Positions 17,069 through 26,091 of a stretch of 64,000 nt of DNA are shown in pieces. The stretch is from REEB76 sp963774895 (GTDB lineage: Bacteria > Pseudomonadota > Gammaproteobacteria > Natronospirales > REEB76). Below the pieces are notes generated by a model. That model saw only the letters and a list, made by a program, of their open reading frames with translations, ran no database searches and was not told where the DNA came from. The translations under genes and the position numbers were made by a program. The first letter of the stretch is position 1; the number at the start of each line of letters is the position of its first letter. The stretch is from positions 1 through 64,000 of the forward strand of contig CAVZGN010000001.1 in NCBI GenBank assembly GCA_963774895.1. Direction: 5' to 3'.

Positions 17069-19210
17069 ATGCCGATCAAGCCGGATCCAAGCTCCAGACC
17101 GAGCAGTGCCCCACCCGTCGAAAAACGCCGCAAGCCTTTCAAGATCATCGCCATCAGCATCGCGGTCATCCTGGCATTGATCATCCTCACCGCGATCGTG
17201 CTGCCGTTCATCATCACGCCCAACGATTTCAAGCCACGTATCACCAAGCTGGTGAAAGACAAGACCGGCCGGGAACTCACGATCGCCGGTGACATCAAGC
17301 TGTCGATCTTTCCGTGGCTGGGCGCCCAGATCGGCAGCATGTCTTTAAGCAACGCGCCTGGTTTCGGTACCCTGCCTTTTGCCAGCGTCACCGAGACCGA
17401 TGTGCACGTACGCTTCTGGCCACTGCTGCGCGGCCACATCCAGGTCGGCACCATCAAGCTCGTGGGCGTGGATATCGATCTGGCGCGCGACACGGACGGT
17501 CATGATAACTGGCAGGATATCCTTGAGCACCTGAAGAGTTCAGGGTCAGCGGCGCAAGTGCAGAACGATGGCGCTGGCTCCAGTGGTCTTGAGGAGCTGC
17601 GCATCAATGGCCTGAGCCTCAGCAACAGCGGTTTGCGCTGGAGCGATGCCCAGAAGCATCAGCAATTTACCCTCAGCAATATCGACCTGGACATGGGTGC
17701 CTTCGCATCCGGCGTACCGCTGCAACTGAATACCGAGTTCGATTTCGCCGGCACCAATCCCGCGTTCTCCGGTCATGCAGCCTTCAAGGGCACGCTGAAC
17801 GCGGATCTATCCAAGAAGATTTATACCTTCAGCAATGCCAAGCTGGATGTGGATGCCAATGGCGAAGCGGTCGCGGGCGGCCAGGTGAACGCCGAACTGC
17901 TGTGGCAGCAGACGGCATTGAACATGGATGTGGGCACGCTGGCGTTGAATGGCCTGTCGGCGAGTGCTTATGGCCTAAAAGTGCAGGCGGATATGGAAGG
18001 CCAGGGGCTGATGAAAGATCCGCAGTTCAACGGCAGCCTTAAATTGGCGGCGTTCTCGCCGCGCGAAGTGCTCAAGGCTCTGGGGCATGGCAACCTCGCC
18101 GATACCCGCGATCCGCAGGCGCTGACCCAGGCCTCGGGTTCGCTGAATTTCATCGCCTCGCACGCCTCCGCCAGTGTGCAGAATCTCAGTTTCAAACTGG
18201 ACGACACCATACTCAGCGGCAGTGCCGCCATCAAGGATTTCAAGACCCGGGCGCTGGCCTTCGACCTCAACCTCGACCAGCTGAATGCCGACCGCTATCT
18301 GCCACCGCAGAAAGCCGCGACGCCCACCCAACCGCGCGAAGCCATCGACATCAATAAGGTCAGCATCCCGGTGCGCACGCTGCGCAATCTGAATCTGGAT
18401 GGCCATCTGCATGTGGGGCAGTTCAAGCTCCTGGATGTGCATACCAGTGACCTGGATGTGAGCGTCAGTGACCATCAGGGGCTGGTGCGCATCAATCCGC
18501 TATCGGTGCAGCTCTACGGCGGGGCCCTCAGCGGCTCGGCGCAGATTGATGCCAACAGCGATACACCCATCGTCACCGAGGATCTTGCGCTGCACGATCT
18601 GCATGCCGGCGGGCTGATACAGGATCTGTTCAACAGCAAACAGCTGAGCGGTACCGCGAATATGCACATCGCGACACGCGCACTCGGACCGACAGTGAGC
18701 GAGGTCCGGCACACCCTGCAAGGGCGCATGAGCTTCTCCTTCAAGAACGGTGCCATCGAAGGCATGAACATCTGGGATGCGGTGGAACGCGCCTACGCGC
18801 GGGCCAAGCAGCTGCCGGCGCCGCCAGCGGCGCCGGCGCGCACCGAGTTCGCCGACATGCACGGCAGCGCCACCATTAAGAACGGGGTGCTGGATAACCG
18901 GGATTTTGCCGCGGCCCTGCCGTTCATGAGCTTGAGCGGCGCCGGTAAACTGGATCTGGCGGAGCTCAACCTGGATTACAATCTCAAGGCACATATCACC
19001 GGCACGCCGAAGCTCGGCGAGCGCACGGATCTGGGCGGATTGGCCGGTACTACCATCCCACTGCACATCACCGGCACTCTCTCCAACCTGAGTGTGCACC
19101 CGGACCTGGGTGACGCGGCGCGCGCCCGCGTACCGGTTGAAATCAAGACCCAGAAGACCGATCTCCAGGACAAGACCAAGCCGCAATCTAACTTGCATTC
19201 TTCCGGCTGA
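17069..19210 (+). CDS. AsmA family protein
   Basis: A 713-residue inner-membrane-anchored periplasmic protein. One transmembrane helix at about residues 25-47 is followed by the AsmA N-terminal block (TGRELTIAGDIKLSIFPWLGAQIGSMSLSNAPGF, PLLRGHIQVGTIKLVGVDIDL). Long beta-rich repeats come next, then the AsmA C-terminal domain (FKNGAIEGMNIWDAVERAYARAK and TIKNGVLDNRDF). Family members form bridge-like lipid conduits or affect outer-membrane assembly; the specific role here is not shown. Downstream is an SRPBCC-type gene 31 bp away. Confidence 0.9.
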   Translation: MPIKPDPSSRPSSAPPVEKRRKPFKIIAISIAVILALIILTAIVLPFIITPNDFKPRITKLVKDKTGRELTIAGDIKLSIFPWLGAQIGSMSLSNAPGFGTLPFASVTETDVHVRFWPLLRGHIQVGTIKLVGVDIDLARDTDGHDNWQDILEHLKSSGSAAQVQNDGAGSSGLEELRINGLSLSNSGLRWSDAQKHQQFTLSNIDLDMGAFASGVPLQLNTEFDFAGTNPAFSGHAAFKGTLNADLSKKIYTFSNAKLDVDANGEAVAGGQVNAELLWQQTALNMDVGTLALNGLSASAYGLKVQADMEGQGLMKDPQFNGSLKLAAFSPREVLKALGHGNLADTRDPQALTQASGSLNFIASHASASVQNLSFKLDDTILSGSAAIKDFKTRALAFDLNLDQLNADRYLPPQKAATPTQPREAIDINKVSIPVRTLRNLNLDGHLHVGQFKLLDVHTSDLDVSVSDHQGLVRINPLSVQLYGGALSGSAQIDANSDTPIVTEDLALHDLHAGGLIQDLFNSKQLSGTANMHIATRALGPTVSEVRHTLQGRMSFSFKNGAIEGMNIWDAVERAYARAKQLPAPPAAPARTEFADMHGSATIKNGVLDNRDFAAALPFMSLSGAGKLDLAELNLDYNLKAHITGTPKLGERTDLGGLAGTTIPLHITGTLSNLSVHPDLGDAARARVPVEIKTQKTDLQDKTKPQSNLHSSG

Positions 19211-19241
19211 TGCACGGCATCGCTGCGAGCACACCGGAGGC

Positions 19242-19847
19242 ATGGTGCGGCACGCGTTCCTGATACTGCTGGCTGCGGTTGCATTCACGGGCGAAGTTCG
19301 AGCGGCGCAATTTTATGCATTCGCAGTCACGCACAATGACGGGCGTTATCAGGTAAGCGCGGACGTTTTCCTGGATGCGCCGTTGCCCCAGGTTTATGCA
19401 GTACTTACCGACTACGATCACCTGGCGCGTATCGGCGGCGCCATCCGTGAAAGCCGCATCCTCAAGCAGATCGATGCGCATACCTACGTGGTGTACGTGG
19501 AGAGTCGTGGCTGTGTGCTGTTCTTTTGCAAGACCATCCGGCAGACACAGCAGGCGACGGAACTCACTCCCCAGGACGTGGTCGCGGAAGCCATCCCCGA
19601 TAAAAGCGACGTGAAGATGTCCAGCTCCTCCTGGCATCTGGAACCACAAGACAGCGGCACACGCATGCACTGGGAAGTCTCCATGCAACCGGATTTCTGG
19701 ATCCCGCCGCTCATCGGCCCGCCGATGGTGGACCATGCGTTGCGCTCGCAGGGCCAGATCATGGCCGTAGGCCTGGAAAAACTCGCACGCGAACGCGCGC
19801 AACTGCCGCCCCTGACTGGCGATTCAGAGCATGGCCCGGTTAGCTGA
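19242..19847 (+). CDS. Secreted SRPBCC/START-like protein
   Basis: 201 residues with a signal peptide (MVRHAFLILLAAVAFTG...RAA). The following domain resembles polyketide cyclase/START-like folds: DVFLDAPLPQVYAVLTDYDHLARI, then strands, then a C-terminal helix with IGPPMVDHALRSQGQIMAVGLEKL. The start chosen has GGAGG directly upstream; the longer frame overlaps the AsmA gene. The stop overlaps the mutY start by 17 nt, so the two are probably co-translated. The ligand is unknown. Confidence 0.75.
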   Translation: MVRHAFLILLAAVAFTGEVRAAQFYAFAVTHNDGRYQVSADVFLDAPLPQVYAVLTDYDHLARIGGAIRESRILKQIDAHTYVVYVESRGCVLFFCKTIRQTQQATELTPQDVVAEAIPDKSDVKMSSSSWHLEPQDSGTRMHWEVSMQPDFWIPPLIGPPMVDHALRSQGQIMAVGLEKLARERAQLPPLTGDSEHGPVS

Positions 19848-20904
19848 GCAATCATTGGTAACCAAGCTGTTGCGTTGGCAGCGTAAGCACGGCCGGCATG
19901 ACCTGCCCTGGCAGCAACAGCGCACGCCGTACCGCATCTGGGTGTCGGAGATCATGCTGCAGCAGACCCAGGTGGCCAGCGTCATCCCGTATTACACGCG
20001 TTTCATGGCGCGCTTTCCGGATATTGAGGCACTCGCCGCCTCACCATCGGATGAAGTGCTGCATCTGTGGTCGGGGTTGGGTTATTACGCCCGTGCGCGC
20101 AACCTGCAGCGCACAGCACAGATGATCCGTGAAGTTTACGTAGGCGTGTTTCCCAAGGAATTCGAACTAGTGTCATCCTTGCCGGGCATCGGACGTTCCA
20201 CCGCCGCCGCGATACTGGCGCTTGCCCATGGAGAACGCCATGCCATCCTCGACGGCAACGTGAAGCGCGTCTTGGCGCGTGTGCATGCTGTCAAAGGCTG
20301 GCCAGGTGAAAGCCGCATAACCAAAAGATTGTGGACATTGGCGGAACGTCACACTCCCTACACGCGTGTGGCCGATTACACACAGGCCATCATGGACCTG
20401 GGCGCCACCGTGTGTACGCGTTCGCGCCCGCATTGTCAGGAGTGTCCGCTGGCGGCGGACTGCATCGCCTATAAGCGGGGACATCAGAGTCGGTTTCCCA
20501 CACTACGGCCACGCAAGATTTTGCCGGTGCGCCGCACACGCATGCTGCTGGTCACCTGCAAGGGCCGCATCCTGCTGGAACGCCGCCCACCAGCCGGAAT
20601 TTGGGGTGGACTCTGGGGATTTCCCGAACTGCCGGCGCGTCGGGACGTGGCCGACTGGTGCCGTGCGCATCTGCATGTGGCACCGCAGGCGCAGTCGGTG
20701 TGGCCGGTGTTGCGCCACACTTTCAGTCATTTCCATCTGGATATGCAGCCGCTGCAGCTGGAAGTATCAGAAAGCGCAGGTATCGCCGATGATCCCGGGC
20801 GTATGTGGTATGACATGGATATACCGGCGCGTGTCGGGTTGGCGGCGCCCGTCAAGCAACTCATCGGACAATTGCAATTATCGGAAAGGAGAACCGCAGC
20901 ATGA
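19831..20904 (+). CDS. mutY: A/G-specific adenine glycosylase
   Basis: Removes adenine mispaired with 8-oxoguanine. HhH-GPD region: ISEIMLQQTQVASVIPYY-type block (EIMLQQTQV), LSSLPGIGRSTAAAILA helix-hairpin-helix, VADYTQAIMDLGATVC containing the catalytic Asp, and the four [4Fe-4S] cysteines as C-x6-C-x2-C-x5-C (CTRSRPHCQECPLAADC). A C-terminal NUDIX-like domain (WGGLWGFPE, RHTFSHFHL) recognises 8-oxoG. 357 residues. ATGA overlap with yggX. Confidence 0.96.
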   Translation: MARLAEQSLVTKLLRWQRKHGRHDLPWQQQRTPYRIWVSEIMLQQTQVASVIPYYTRFMARFPDIEALAASPSDEVLHLWSGLGYYARARNLQRTAQMIREVYVGVFPKEFELVSSLPGIGRSTAAAILALAHGERHAILDGNVKRVLARVHAVKGWPGESRITKRLWTLAERHTPYTRVADYTQAIMDLGATVCTRSRPHCQECPLAADCIAYKRGHQSRFPTLRPRKILPVRRTRMLLVTCKGRILLERRPPAGIWGGLWGFPELPARRDVADWCRAHLHVAPQAQSVWPVLRHTFSHFHLDMQPLQLEVSESAGIADDPGRMWYDMDIPARVGLAAPVKQLIGQLQLSERRTAA

Positions 20905-21182
20905 CGCGCACGGTGAAATGCGTGTTACTGGGTGAGGAGCTGGAAGGCTTGGAGCGCCCACCCTGGCCCGGCGAACTCGGTCAGCGGATCTACGAAAACG
21001 TCTCACGCCAGGCCTGGCAGCAGTGGCTGCAGCACCAGACTATGCTGATCAACGAGTACCGCCTATCTACCATCGATCCCAAGGCGCGCAAATTCCTGCT
21101 GCAGGAGATGCAGAAGTTCCTGTTCGGTGGCGGTTCCCAGAAGCCGGAAGGCTATCAAGCGGAAAATTCAGCAGATAAATAG
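20901..21182 (+). CDS. yggX: Probable Fe(2+)-trafficking protein YggX
   Basis: Small cytosolic protein protecting iron-sulfur proteins from oxidation; the classic partner of mutY. The conserved blocks RTVKCVLLGEELEGLERPPWPGELGQRIYENVS and QTMLINEYRLSTIDPKARKFL are present, including the Cys near the N-terminus. It overlaps the mutY stop by 4 nt (ATGA). 93 residues with the last 12 or so unconserved. Confidence 0.94.
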   Translation: MTRTVKCVLLGEELEGLERPPWPGELGQRIYENVSRQAWQQWLQHQTMLINEYRLSTIDPKARKFLLQEMQKFLFGGGSQKPEGYQAENSADK

Positions 21183-21268
21183 CGGGCTTCCATTGTTGAT
21201 GTGACAGTACGCAATCCAGGTAGCCGATGGCCGCCCGAATGATATGCCCCTCATCCCCACCTTTCCCA

Positions 21269-21300
21269 CAGGGACTTCCTGCGGTCGCTCCCACAAAGGG
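21269..21300. repeat. REP-like intergenic palindrome
   Basis: A 32-bp inverted-repeat-like element; on the minus strand it starts TTGTGGGAGCGACCGCAGG and ends CCCTGTGGGAA. It shares the TGTGGGAGCG seed with the element at 12242-12303 and lies between the convergent yggX and egtD genes, where it could also act as a bidirectional terminator stem. Confidence 0.5.
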
Positions 21301-21362
21301 GAGAAGGAGCAAGACTGCTTTCTGCGCGTCATCGCTGCACGGAAATGACAAGATTGGTGAAT

Positions 21363-22346
21363 TCAGTCCACGGTCAGATACTGTACGCTGAACCAGCGCC
21401 GGTCATCGCTCCATACCTGGTTTACCGTAAGCCCCGCTTCCGATACCAGCGCTGCGAAACCCGGCAGCGTATGTTTATAGCTGTATTCGGTAATGATGTG
21501 TTCGCTGGCACGCAAGCGCACATATTCCTCCCCGATACGCACCACCTGATTGTCCAAACTCACCAGGTGCATCTCAATGCGGCCTTCAGATACGTTATAT
21601 CTAGCGTGATGCCGGAAGCGCATGAGGTCGAAGTCACTGCCCAGTTCGCGGTTGATACACTGCAACAGATTCAGATTGAAGGCTGCGGTGATCCCCGCAG
21701 AATCGTTGTAGGCATTCTCCAGCACTGCCTTGTCCTTGCGCAGGTCCACGCCAATGAGCAGGCCGCCTTCTGCTCCGGCCAGACGCCGCAATCTTTTAAG
21801 CATTTGGATCGCGGCCCTGGGCTCGAAGTTGCCGATAGTGGAGCCGGGGAAATAGATGATGGTCCGGGATGCGGGACGCCGCGGGACGGGGACTTCAAAA
21901 CTCTGGTTGAAGTCGGCGCATACCGGCAGGACTTCCAGATCCGCGTACAAGCGGTTGAGACGATTGGCGGCATCCAGCAGATGCGCGCGTGAGATATCCA
22001 CCGGCACATAGGCGGCGGTGTGTACAAGATGATCTAGCAGCAGGCGGGTTTTAAGACTGCTGCCACTGCCGGGTTCCACCAGTAACACGTCTGCACCCAG
22101 CGTCGCAGCCATATCTGCCACATGCGTTTCCATGATGCCGAGTTCGGTGCGCGTCAAGTAATATTCCGGCAGCTCGCAGATGGCATCGAAGAGTTTCGAG
22201 CCATGCGCATCATAGAAATACTTGCAGGGCAGGGTTTTGTGCGTAGCCCGCAATCCACTGAGGATTTCCTCGCGCATGTCGGCGGCGCGCGGATGCTGAT
22301 CGCGCAAACTGACTGCATGCAGCGTGGAAGGCTGCATGTCATGCAT
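21363..22346 (-). CDS. egtD: L-histidine N-alpha-methyltransferase, ergothioneine biosynthesis
   Basis: Trimethylates histidine to hercynine with three S-adenosylmethionines, the first ergothioneine step. Hallmarks are KYFYDAHGSKLFDAICELPEYYLTRTE, the SAM-binding VEPGSGSSLKTRLLL, PVDISRAHL, and the YFPGSTIGNF motif. The start is the ATG at 22346, inside the last codons of egtB (8-nt overlap); the longer frame is antisense-free but unconserved. It forms an operon with egtB. Confidence 0.93.
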   Translation of the reverse strand: MHDMQPSTLHAVSLRDQHPRAADMREEILSGLRATHKTLPCKYFYDAHGSKLFDAICELPEYYLTRTELGIMETHVADMAATLGADVLLVEPGSGSSLKTRLLLDHLVHTAAYVPVDISRAHLLDAANRLNRLYADLEVLPVCADFNQSFEVPVPRRPASRTIIYFPGSTIGNFEPRAAIQMLKRLRRLAGAEGGLLIGVDLRKDKAVLENAYNDSAGITAAFNLNLLQCINRELGSDFDLMRFRHHARYNVSEGRIEMHLVSLDNQVVRIGEEYVRLRASEHIITEYSYKHTLPGFAALVSEAGLTVNQVWSDDRRWFSVQYLTVD

Positions 22347-23604
22347 CCCTGGCGAGACGCAGCCCGGCAAACTGCCAGCGCTGCTGCGGATAGAAGAAAT
22401 TGCGATAACTGGCGCGCACATGCTCACGTGGCGTGACGCAGCACCCGCCGCGCAGCACCATCTGGCTGACCATGAACTTACCATTATATTCCCCCAGGGA
22501 GCCCGCCAGCGGTTTGAAGCCCGGGTAGGGTGCGTAGCTACTGGCGATCCATTCCCACACATCGCCGAATAATTGATTGGTTCCTGAGTCCGCAGTCGCG
22601 GGGTGAAACTTGCCGCTCTCCAGCAGATTGCCTTGCACCGGCTGATTCGCCGCGAAGCTCTCCCATTCCATTTCCGTGGGCAGGCGGGCACCGGCCCAGC
22701 GGGCGAAGGCATCCGCTTCGTAATAACTCAGATGACACACCGGTGCCTCGAGATCCAATTCACGTTCTCCTGCCAGGGTGAATTCCTTGGTCATGTCCTG
22801 ATCCCAGTAGAGCGGTCCGTTCCAACTTTCCCTTTTTACCGTGACCCAGCCGTCGGACAGCCATAACTCTGGAGAGGTATAACCGCCGGCGCGGATGAAT
22901 TCTCGGTATTCACCGTTGGTGGTGAGGCGGTTCGCCAGGCTGTGGGCTTGGATGAATACCCGATGCTGTGGGGTCTCATTATCGAAAGCGAAACTGCCGC
23001 CCGCATGGCCGATAACTGACAGACCCTCGGGCCGGGAAATATATTTCAGTGGCATGACTGTTTTGTGTGCAGGACTCTGCAGTTCACGCCAGGCAGGTCG
23101 CAAGGGACTGCGGGAGAACAGGTGTTTGATGTCCATGAGCAGCAATTCCTGATGCTGCTGTTCATGATTGATGCCGAGCGTGGTCAGAAATATGTATTCC
23201 GGCTCGCCGGCGTTTGCTTCCAGCAGCCTGTGCATGTACTCATCCACATGCTCGCGGTAGCGCAGCACCTCAGCAACACCGGGCCTGGTCAACAACCCGC
23301 GTTCCGGCCGTGGATGCATGTTGCTGATAGTGTAATAGTAGGAGTTGAACAGATAGTTGAACTGCTGATTGAACAGCCGGTAACCCTTGAGATGGGGCAC
23401 CAGCAGGAAATTCTCGAAAAACCAGCTGCTATGGGCCAGGTGCCATTTCGCCGGGCTCGCGTCCGGCATGCTCTGCACCGTCATATCCTCGGGCGTGAGC
23501 GTCCGGCACAGCTCCACCGTGAGGTCGCGTATCGGCTGATAGCGTTGCGCGATGGGTGTGCGCTCGGAGGACGGCAGCGGCTGGGAACGCGGGACAGTGT
23601 TCAT
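22339..23604 (-). CDS. egtB: Hercynine oxygenase EgtB, ergothioneine biosynthesis
   Basis: Non-haem iron sulfoxide synthase joining hercynine to cysteine or gamma-glutamylcysteine. The N-terminal DinB-like domain carries the iron-binding histidines (WHLAHSSWFFENF and HEQQHQELLLMD). The C-terminal FGE-sulfatase-like domain shows RLPTEMEWESFAA and GDVWEWIASSYAPYPGF, ending in VLRGGCCVTPREHVRASYRNFF. About 421 residues from ATG 23604. The neighbouring egtD supplies its substrate; egtA/egtC/egtE are not in the window. Confidence 0.93.
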   Translation of the reverse strand: MNTVPRSQPLPSSERTPIAQRYQPIRDLTVELCRTLTPEDMTVQSMPDASPAKWHLAHSSWFFENFLLVPHLKGYRLFNQQFNYLFNSYYYTISNMHPRPERGLLTRPGVAEVLRYREHVDEYMHRLLEANAGEPEYIFLTTLGINHEQQHQELLLMDIKHLFSRSPLRPAWRELQSPAHKTVMPLKYISRPEGLSVIGHAGGSFAFDNETPQHRVFIQAHSLANRLTTNGEYREFIRAGGYTSPELWLSDGWVTVKRESWNGPLYWDQDMTKEFTLAGERELDLEAPVCHLSYYEADAFARWAGARLPTEMEWESFAANQPVQGNLLESGKFHPATADSGTNQLFGDVWEWIASSYAPYPGFKPLAGSLGEYNGKFMVSQMVLRGGCCVTPREHVRASYRNFFYPQQRWQFAGLRLARDA

Positions 23605-23674
23605 GGTGCAGCAATCCATGTGTTTCCAGAAGCCTAGTCGCCGCGCCTGTATCTGTCAAAATGCGGCCAATCCC

Positions 23675-23703
23675 TTGACCCGGCGGCGGCCTGCCGGTTT
23701 AAT
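23675..23703 (+). promoter_or_regulatory. Candidate promoter for the tRNA-Phe region
   Basis: TTGACC at 23675-23680, a 17-bp spacer and TTTAAT at 23698-23703, reading towards the tRNA-Phe 5' remnant at 23741 and then the intact tRNA. No better promoter is seen directly before the intact copy. Confidence 0.5.
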
Positions 23704-23740
23704 AGCGCCCCTTCTGACTGGTTCCTAAATACGTCGTTTT

Positions 23741-23773
23741 GGCCAGGTAGCTCAGTTGGGTGAGGTCGGTGGA
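23741..23773 (+). pseudogene. tRNA-Phe 5' remnant
   Basis: Nineteen bases match the first nineteen of the intact tRNA-Phe gene (GGCCAGGTAGCTCAGTTGG). They are joined to a TCGGTGG stretch resembling the variable loop/T-arm, so the middle is deleted. It lies one tRNA spacing downstream of the promoter at 23675. A perfect 9-bp hairpin (CGAAATGCC...GGCATTTCG) follows at about 23779-23799. Confidence 0.6.
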
Positions 23774-23880
23774 TTTAACGAAATGCCAGTGGCATTTCGA
23801 TCCGGCCGAACGCGAGGAAGGGATGCCGAGCTGGGGGCGTCACAGGGATGTATCAGTGTTGTGGCGTGTCGAAAAAATAA

Positions 23881-23957
<77 letters not shown>

Positions 23958-24052
23958 CTAATTCAAGCTATATCAACAACTTGAAAAAGAGACGCGGATA
24001 CGGCTTCTTAATTTAAGTGAACGTAAGATATGCCGTAAGTCTTTGAAATACG

Positions 24053-24074
24053 TGGATGTACGTCATCGTACATC
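24053..24074. repeat. Inverted repeat upstream of integrase
   Basis: GGATGTACG and CGTACATCC separated by TCAT, 47 bp before the integrase start. It could be an operator or an integrase accessory site; there is no T-run to make it a terminator. Confidence 0.45.
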
Positions 24075-24120
24075 CCCTTTAGCTCCCAGATAAATACCTT
24101 CATAACAAGTGAGGGTATTT

Positions 24121-25260
24121 ATGACAACTAATGCACATCAATTTTCTAAACAGACTAAAGATTCAATTCAGGTTGGAGAAGAAATCTCTTCTGAGGGCTT
24201 AATCTGGCGCAAGCTGGGTGATGGCACGGGGACGTGGAGATATGACTTCACAGTAAATGGACGGCGTTACAAGGCTACCATTGGCCGCGAGAGTCATGGA
24301 TTAACATTCAGCCATGCTCTTAGTCACCTTAAAGAGATTCGCTTAAAAGCTCAGCTGGGAAAGTTAGAAGGTAAGAAGCATTCGAGCCTTGGGGATAAGC
24401 CATTCAAAGAAATTATCGATTTATTTCTGGCTAGTAGCAAAATCAAGCATAGAAGTTACTGGGACAACGAATCGAGAGCAAGAAAACATATTGCTCCATA
24501 TTTTGGTAACTTGCGATTGTCTGATATATCCATCGCACTAATAGAATCATTCCAATCTGATTTAATCAATAAGAAGTTATCTAATGCAACAATCAATAGA
24601 ATAATCTATTTGCTATCAGCAATTTTTCAATATGCAATTTTACATGATGAATCTATACGCAATCCTGTCAGGAAAATCCAAAAACTCAAGGAAGGTATAA
24701 AACCAACGAAGGTATTTACAGAAGATGAAATTCAAAGACTATTAAAAGCTGCCGATGGTAATAATACATATCAGGTAATGATAGGGTTGGGTTTATATGC
24801 TGGTATGCGCGCTTCTGAAGTATTGGGACTAGAATGGAAGGATGTAGATTTCAATAATGGTCATATTCACATATGCCAAATAGCCTTAGAAGGAAACATT
24901 TTTAAAGCCACTAAAAGTGAAAAAACAAGAGATATCCCTCTCCGTTCGATTTTGCGAAATCTTTTACTAAATCATCAAAATGTAACTGGAGCGGATGGAT
25001 TAGTAATTAAGAGTGGTGGCGGTAAGCCTTATCATCATGTTCAAAAAATATTCGGGAGTCTAAGGAGCAAAGCTGGCATACGTGAAGACCTTGGATTTCA
25101 TGGCCTACGCCACACATTTGCAACAAATGCGACAAGACTAAAAGTTGATGTTCCAACGGTTCAAACGTGGCTCGGCCATTCGGATATAAAAACTACTATG
25201 CGCTACGTACATGTTGATTCGGCTCATTCCCGAAGCATGATGGAACAATTAAATACCTAA
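24121..25260 (+). CDS. int: Tyrosine recombinase/integrase of the island
   Basis: Site-specific recombinase that inserts the island into tRNA-Phe. There is an N-terminal arm-binding region, a SAM-like core-binding domain (about 95-180) and a C-terminal catalytic domain. Catalytic residues: Arg in GMRASEVLGLEW, HxxR in HGLRHTFAT, His in LGHSDIKTT and the nucleophile Tyr in MRYVHVD. The start at ATG 24121 is preferred over the in-frame GTG at 24109 because the stretch AAGTGAGGG serves as a ribosome site. About 379 residues, encoded immediately inside attL as expected. Confidence 0.94.
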   Translation: MTTNAHQFSKQTKDSIQVGEEISSEGLIWRKLGDGTGTWRYDFTVNGRRYKATIGRESHGLTFSHALSHLKEIRLKAQLGKLEGKKHSSLGDKPFKEIIDLFLASSKIKHRSYWDNESRARKHIAPYFGNLRLSDISIALIESFQSDLINKKLSNATINRIIYLLSAIFQYAILHDESIRNPVRKIQKLKEGIKPTKVFTEDEIQRLLKAADGNNTYQVMIGLGLYAGMRASEVLGLEWKDVDFNNGHIHICQIALEGNIFKATKSEKTRDIPLRSILRNLLLNHQNVTGADGLVIKSGGGKPYHHVQKIFGSLRSKAGIREDLGFHGLRHTFATNATRLKVDVPTVQTWLGHSDIKTTMRYVHVDSAHSRSMMEQLNT

Positions 25261-25299
25261 ATTACAGAGTGAATTAAAGCGACCTCTAAATTATTCATT

Positions 25300-25962
25300 C
25301 TAAGAGCGCGATGGCTCTATACATTTGGCGTCTGTGTTTTTAGGGCTATTGACGTAATTGCTCACAGGATAACCACACAAATCCTTGCCGTCATATGGCC
25401 GTAACATCGCTTTGAGTCGCGTCTCTTTCTCATCGGCAGCTAGCCAATCTTCACATGTTTTATTGTTGAGAATCACAGGCATTCGGGGGTGTATGCGAGC
25501 CGCAACCGCATTTGCTTCGGTCGTGATGATTGCATAGCTGTCAACGTCTTGCATTTCCTCACCCTCTGCATGCCAAGTAGTCCAAATACCGGCGAAAGCA
25601 AACATGCAATTATCTTTCAAGTAAATTCTATAGGGCTGTTTGCCATGTGTCGTCACCTGCCATTCATACCAGCCACTTGCCAGCACTAAACACCGCCGAT
25701 TCAGCGCGGAGTGCTTAAACATCGGCTTGCCGAAAACTGTTTCAGCACGGGCGTTAATCTGTGCCTTGTTCTTGTCTTTCAACCAAGCTGGACGAAATCC
25801 CCAGCGTAATTCTTCGCTAATAGGTTCCTTATCCCGCATGCGAACTATCCATGATTTCTGCTGAGGTGCAATGTTGTAACGTGGCTTGAATACAGCAATG
25901 GGCGGCAGGTTGAGAGAAAGTGTCAACTGCACGGCCTCAATGAGTTGGTAGCGTCCGCACAT
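25300..25962 (-). CDS. SOS response-associated peptidase (SRAP/HMCES family)
   Basis: Forms a covalent link to abasic sites in single-stranded DNA through Cys2, shielding them. The N-terminus MCGRYQL gives Cys2 after Met removal; NIAPQQ, the NARAET motif (INARAETVFGKPMF), CLVLASGWYEW and HPRMPVIL (catalytic His) are all present. The start at 25962 is dictated by the need for Cys at position 2. 220 residues. SRAP genes recur in phages and defence islands; no LexA box is evident upstream. Confidence 0.92.
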   Translation of the reverse strand: MCGRYQLIEAVQLTLSLNLPPIAVFKPRYNIAPQQKSWIVRMRDKEPISEELRWGFRPAWLKDKNKAQINARAETVFGKPMFKHSALNRRCLVLASGWYEWQVTTHGKQPYRIYLKDNCMFAFAGIWTTWHAEGEEMQDVDSYAIITTEANAVAARIHPRMPVILNNKTCEDWLAADEKETRLKAMLRPYDGKDLCGYPVSNYVNSPKNTDAKCIEPSRS

Positions 25963-26091
25963 CGTTAAGGTGTCCACTCATCCGGGCTAACCTGAAAGCA
26001 GCATAGCAAATGGCTAATCATTACTTGGCTGCCTAGACCGCTTTTATTTTGTTGCTAGAAACCCCATTTTACTTTCCATAAATGACAGTCC

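Noticed and set aside
24053..24074. Terminator upstream of the integrase
   Set aside because: The inverted repeat is not followed by a T-run and no gene ends there.
25963..26091. LexA box before the SRAP gene
   Set aside because: No CTGT-N8-ACAG-like site could be found.
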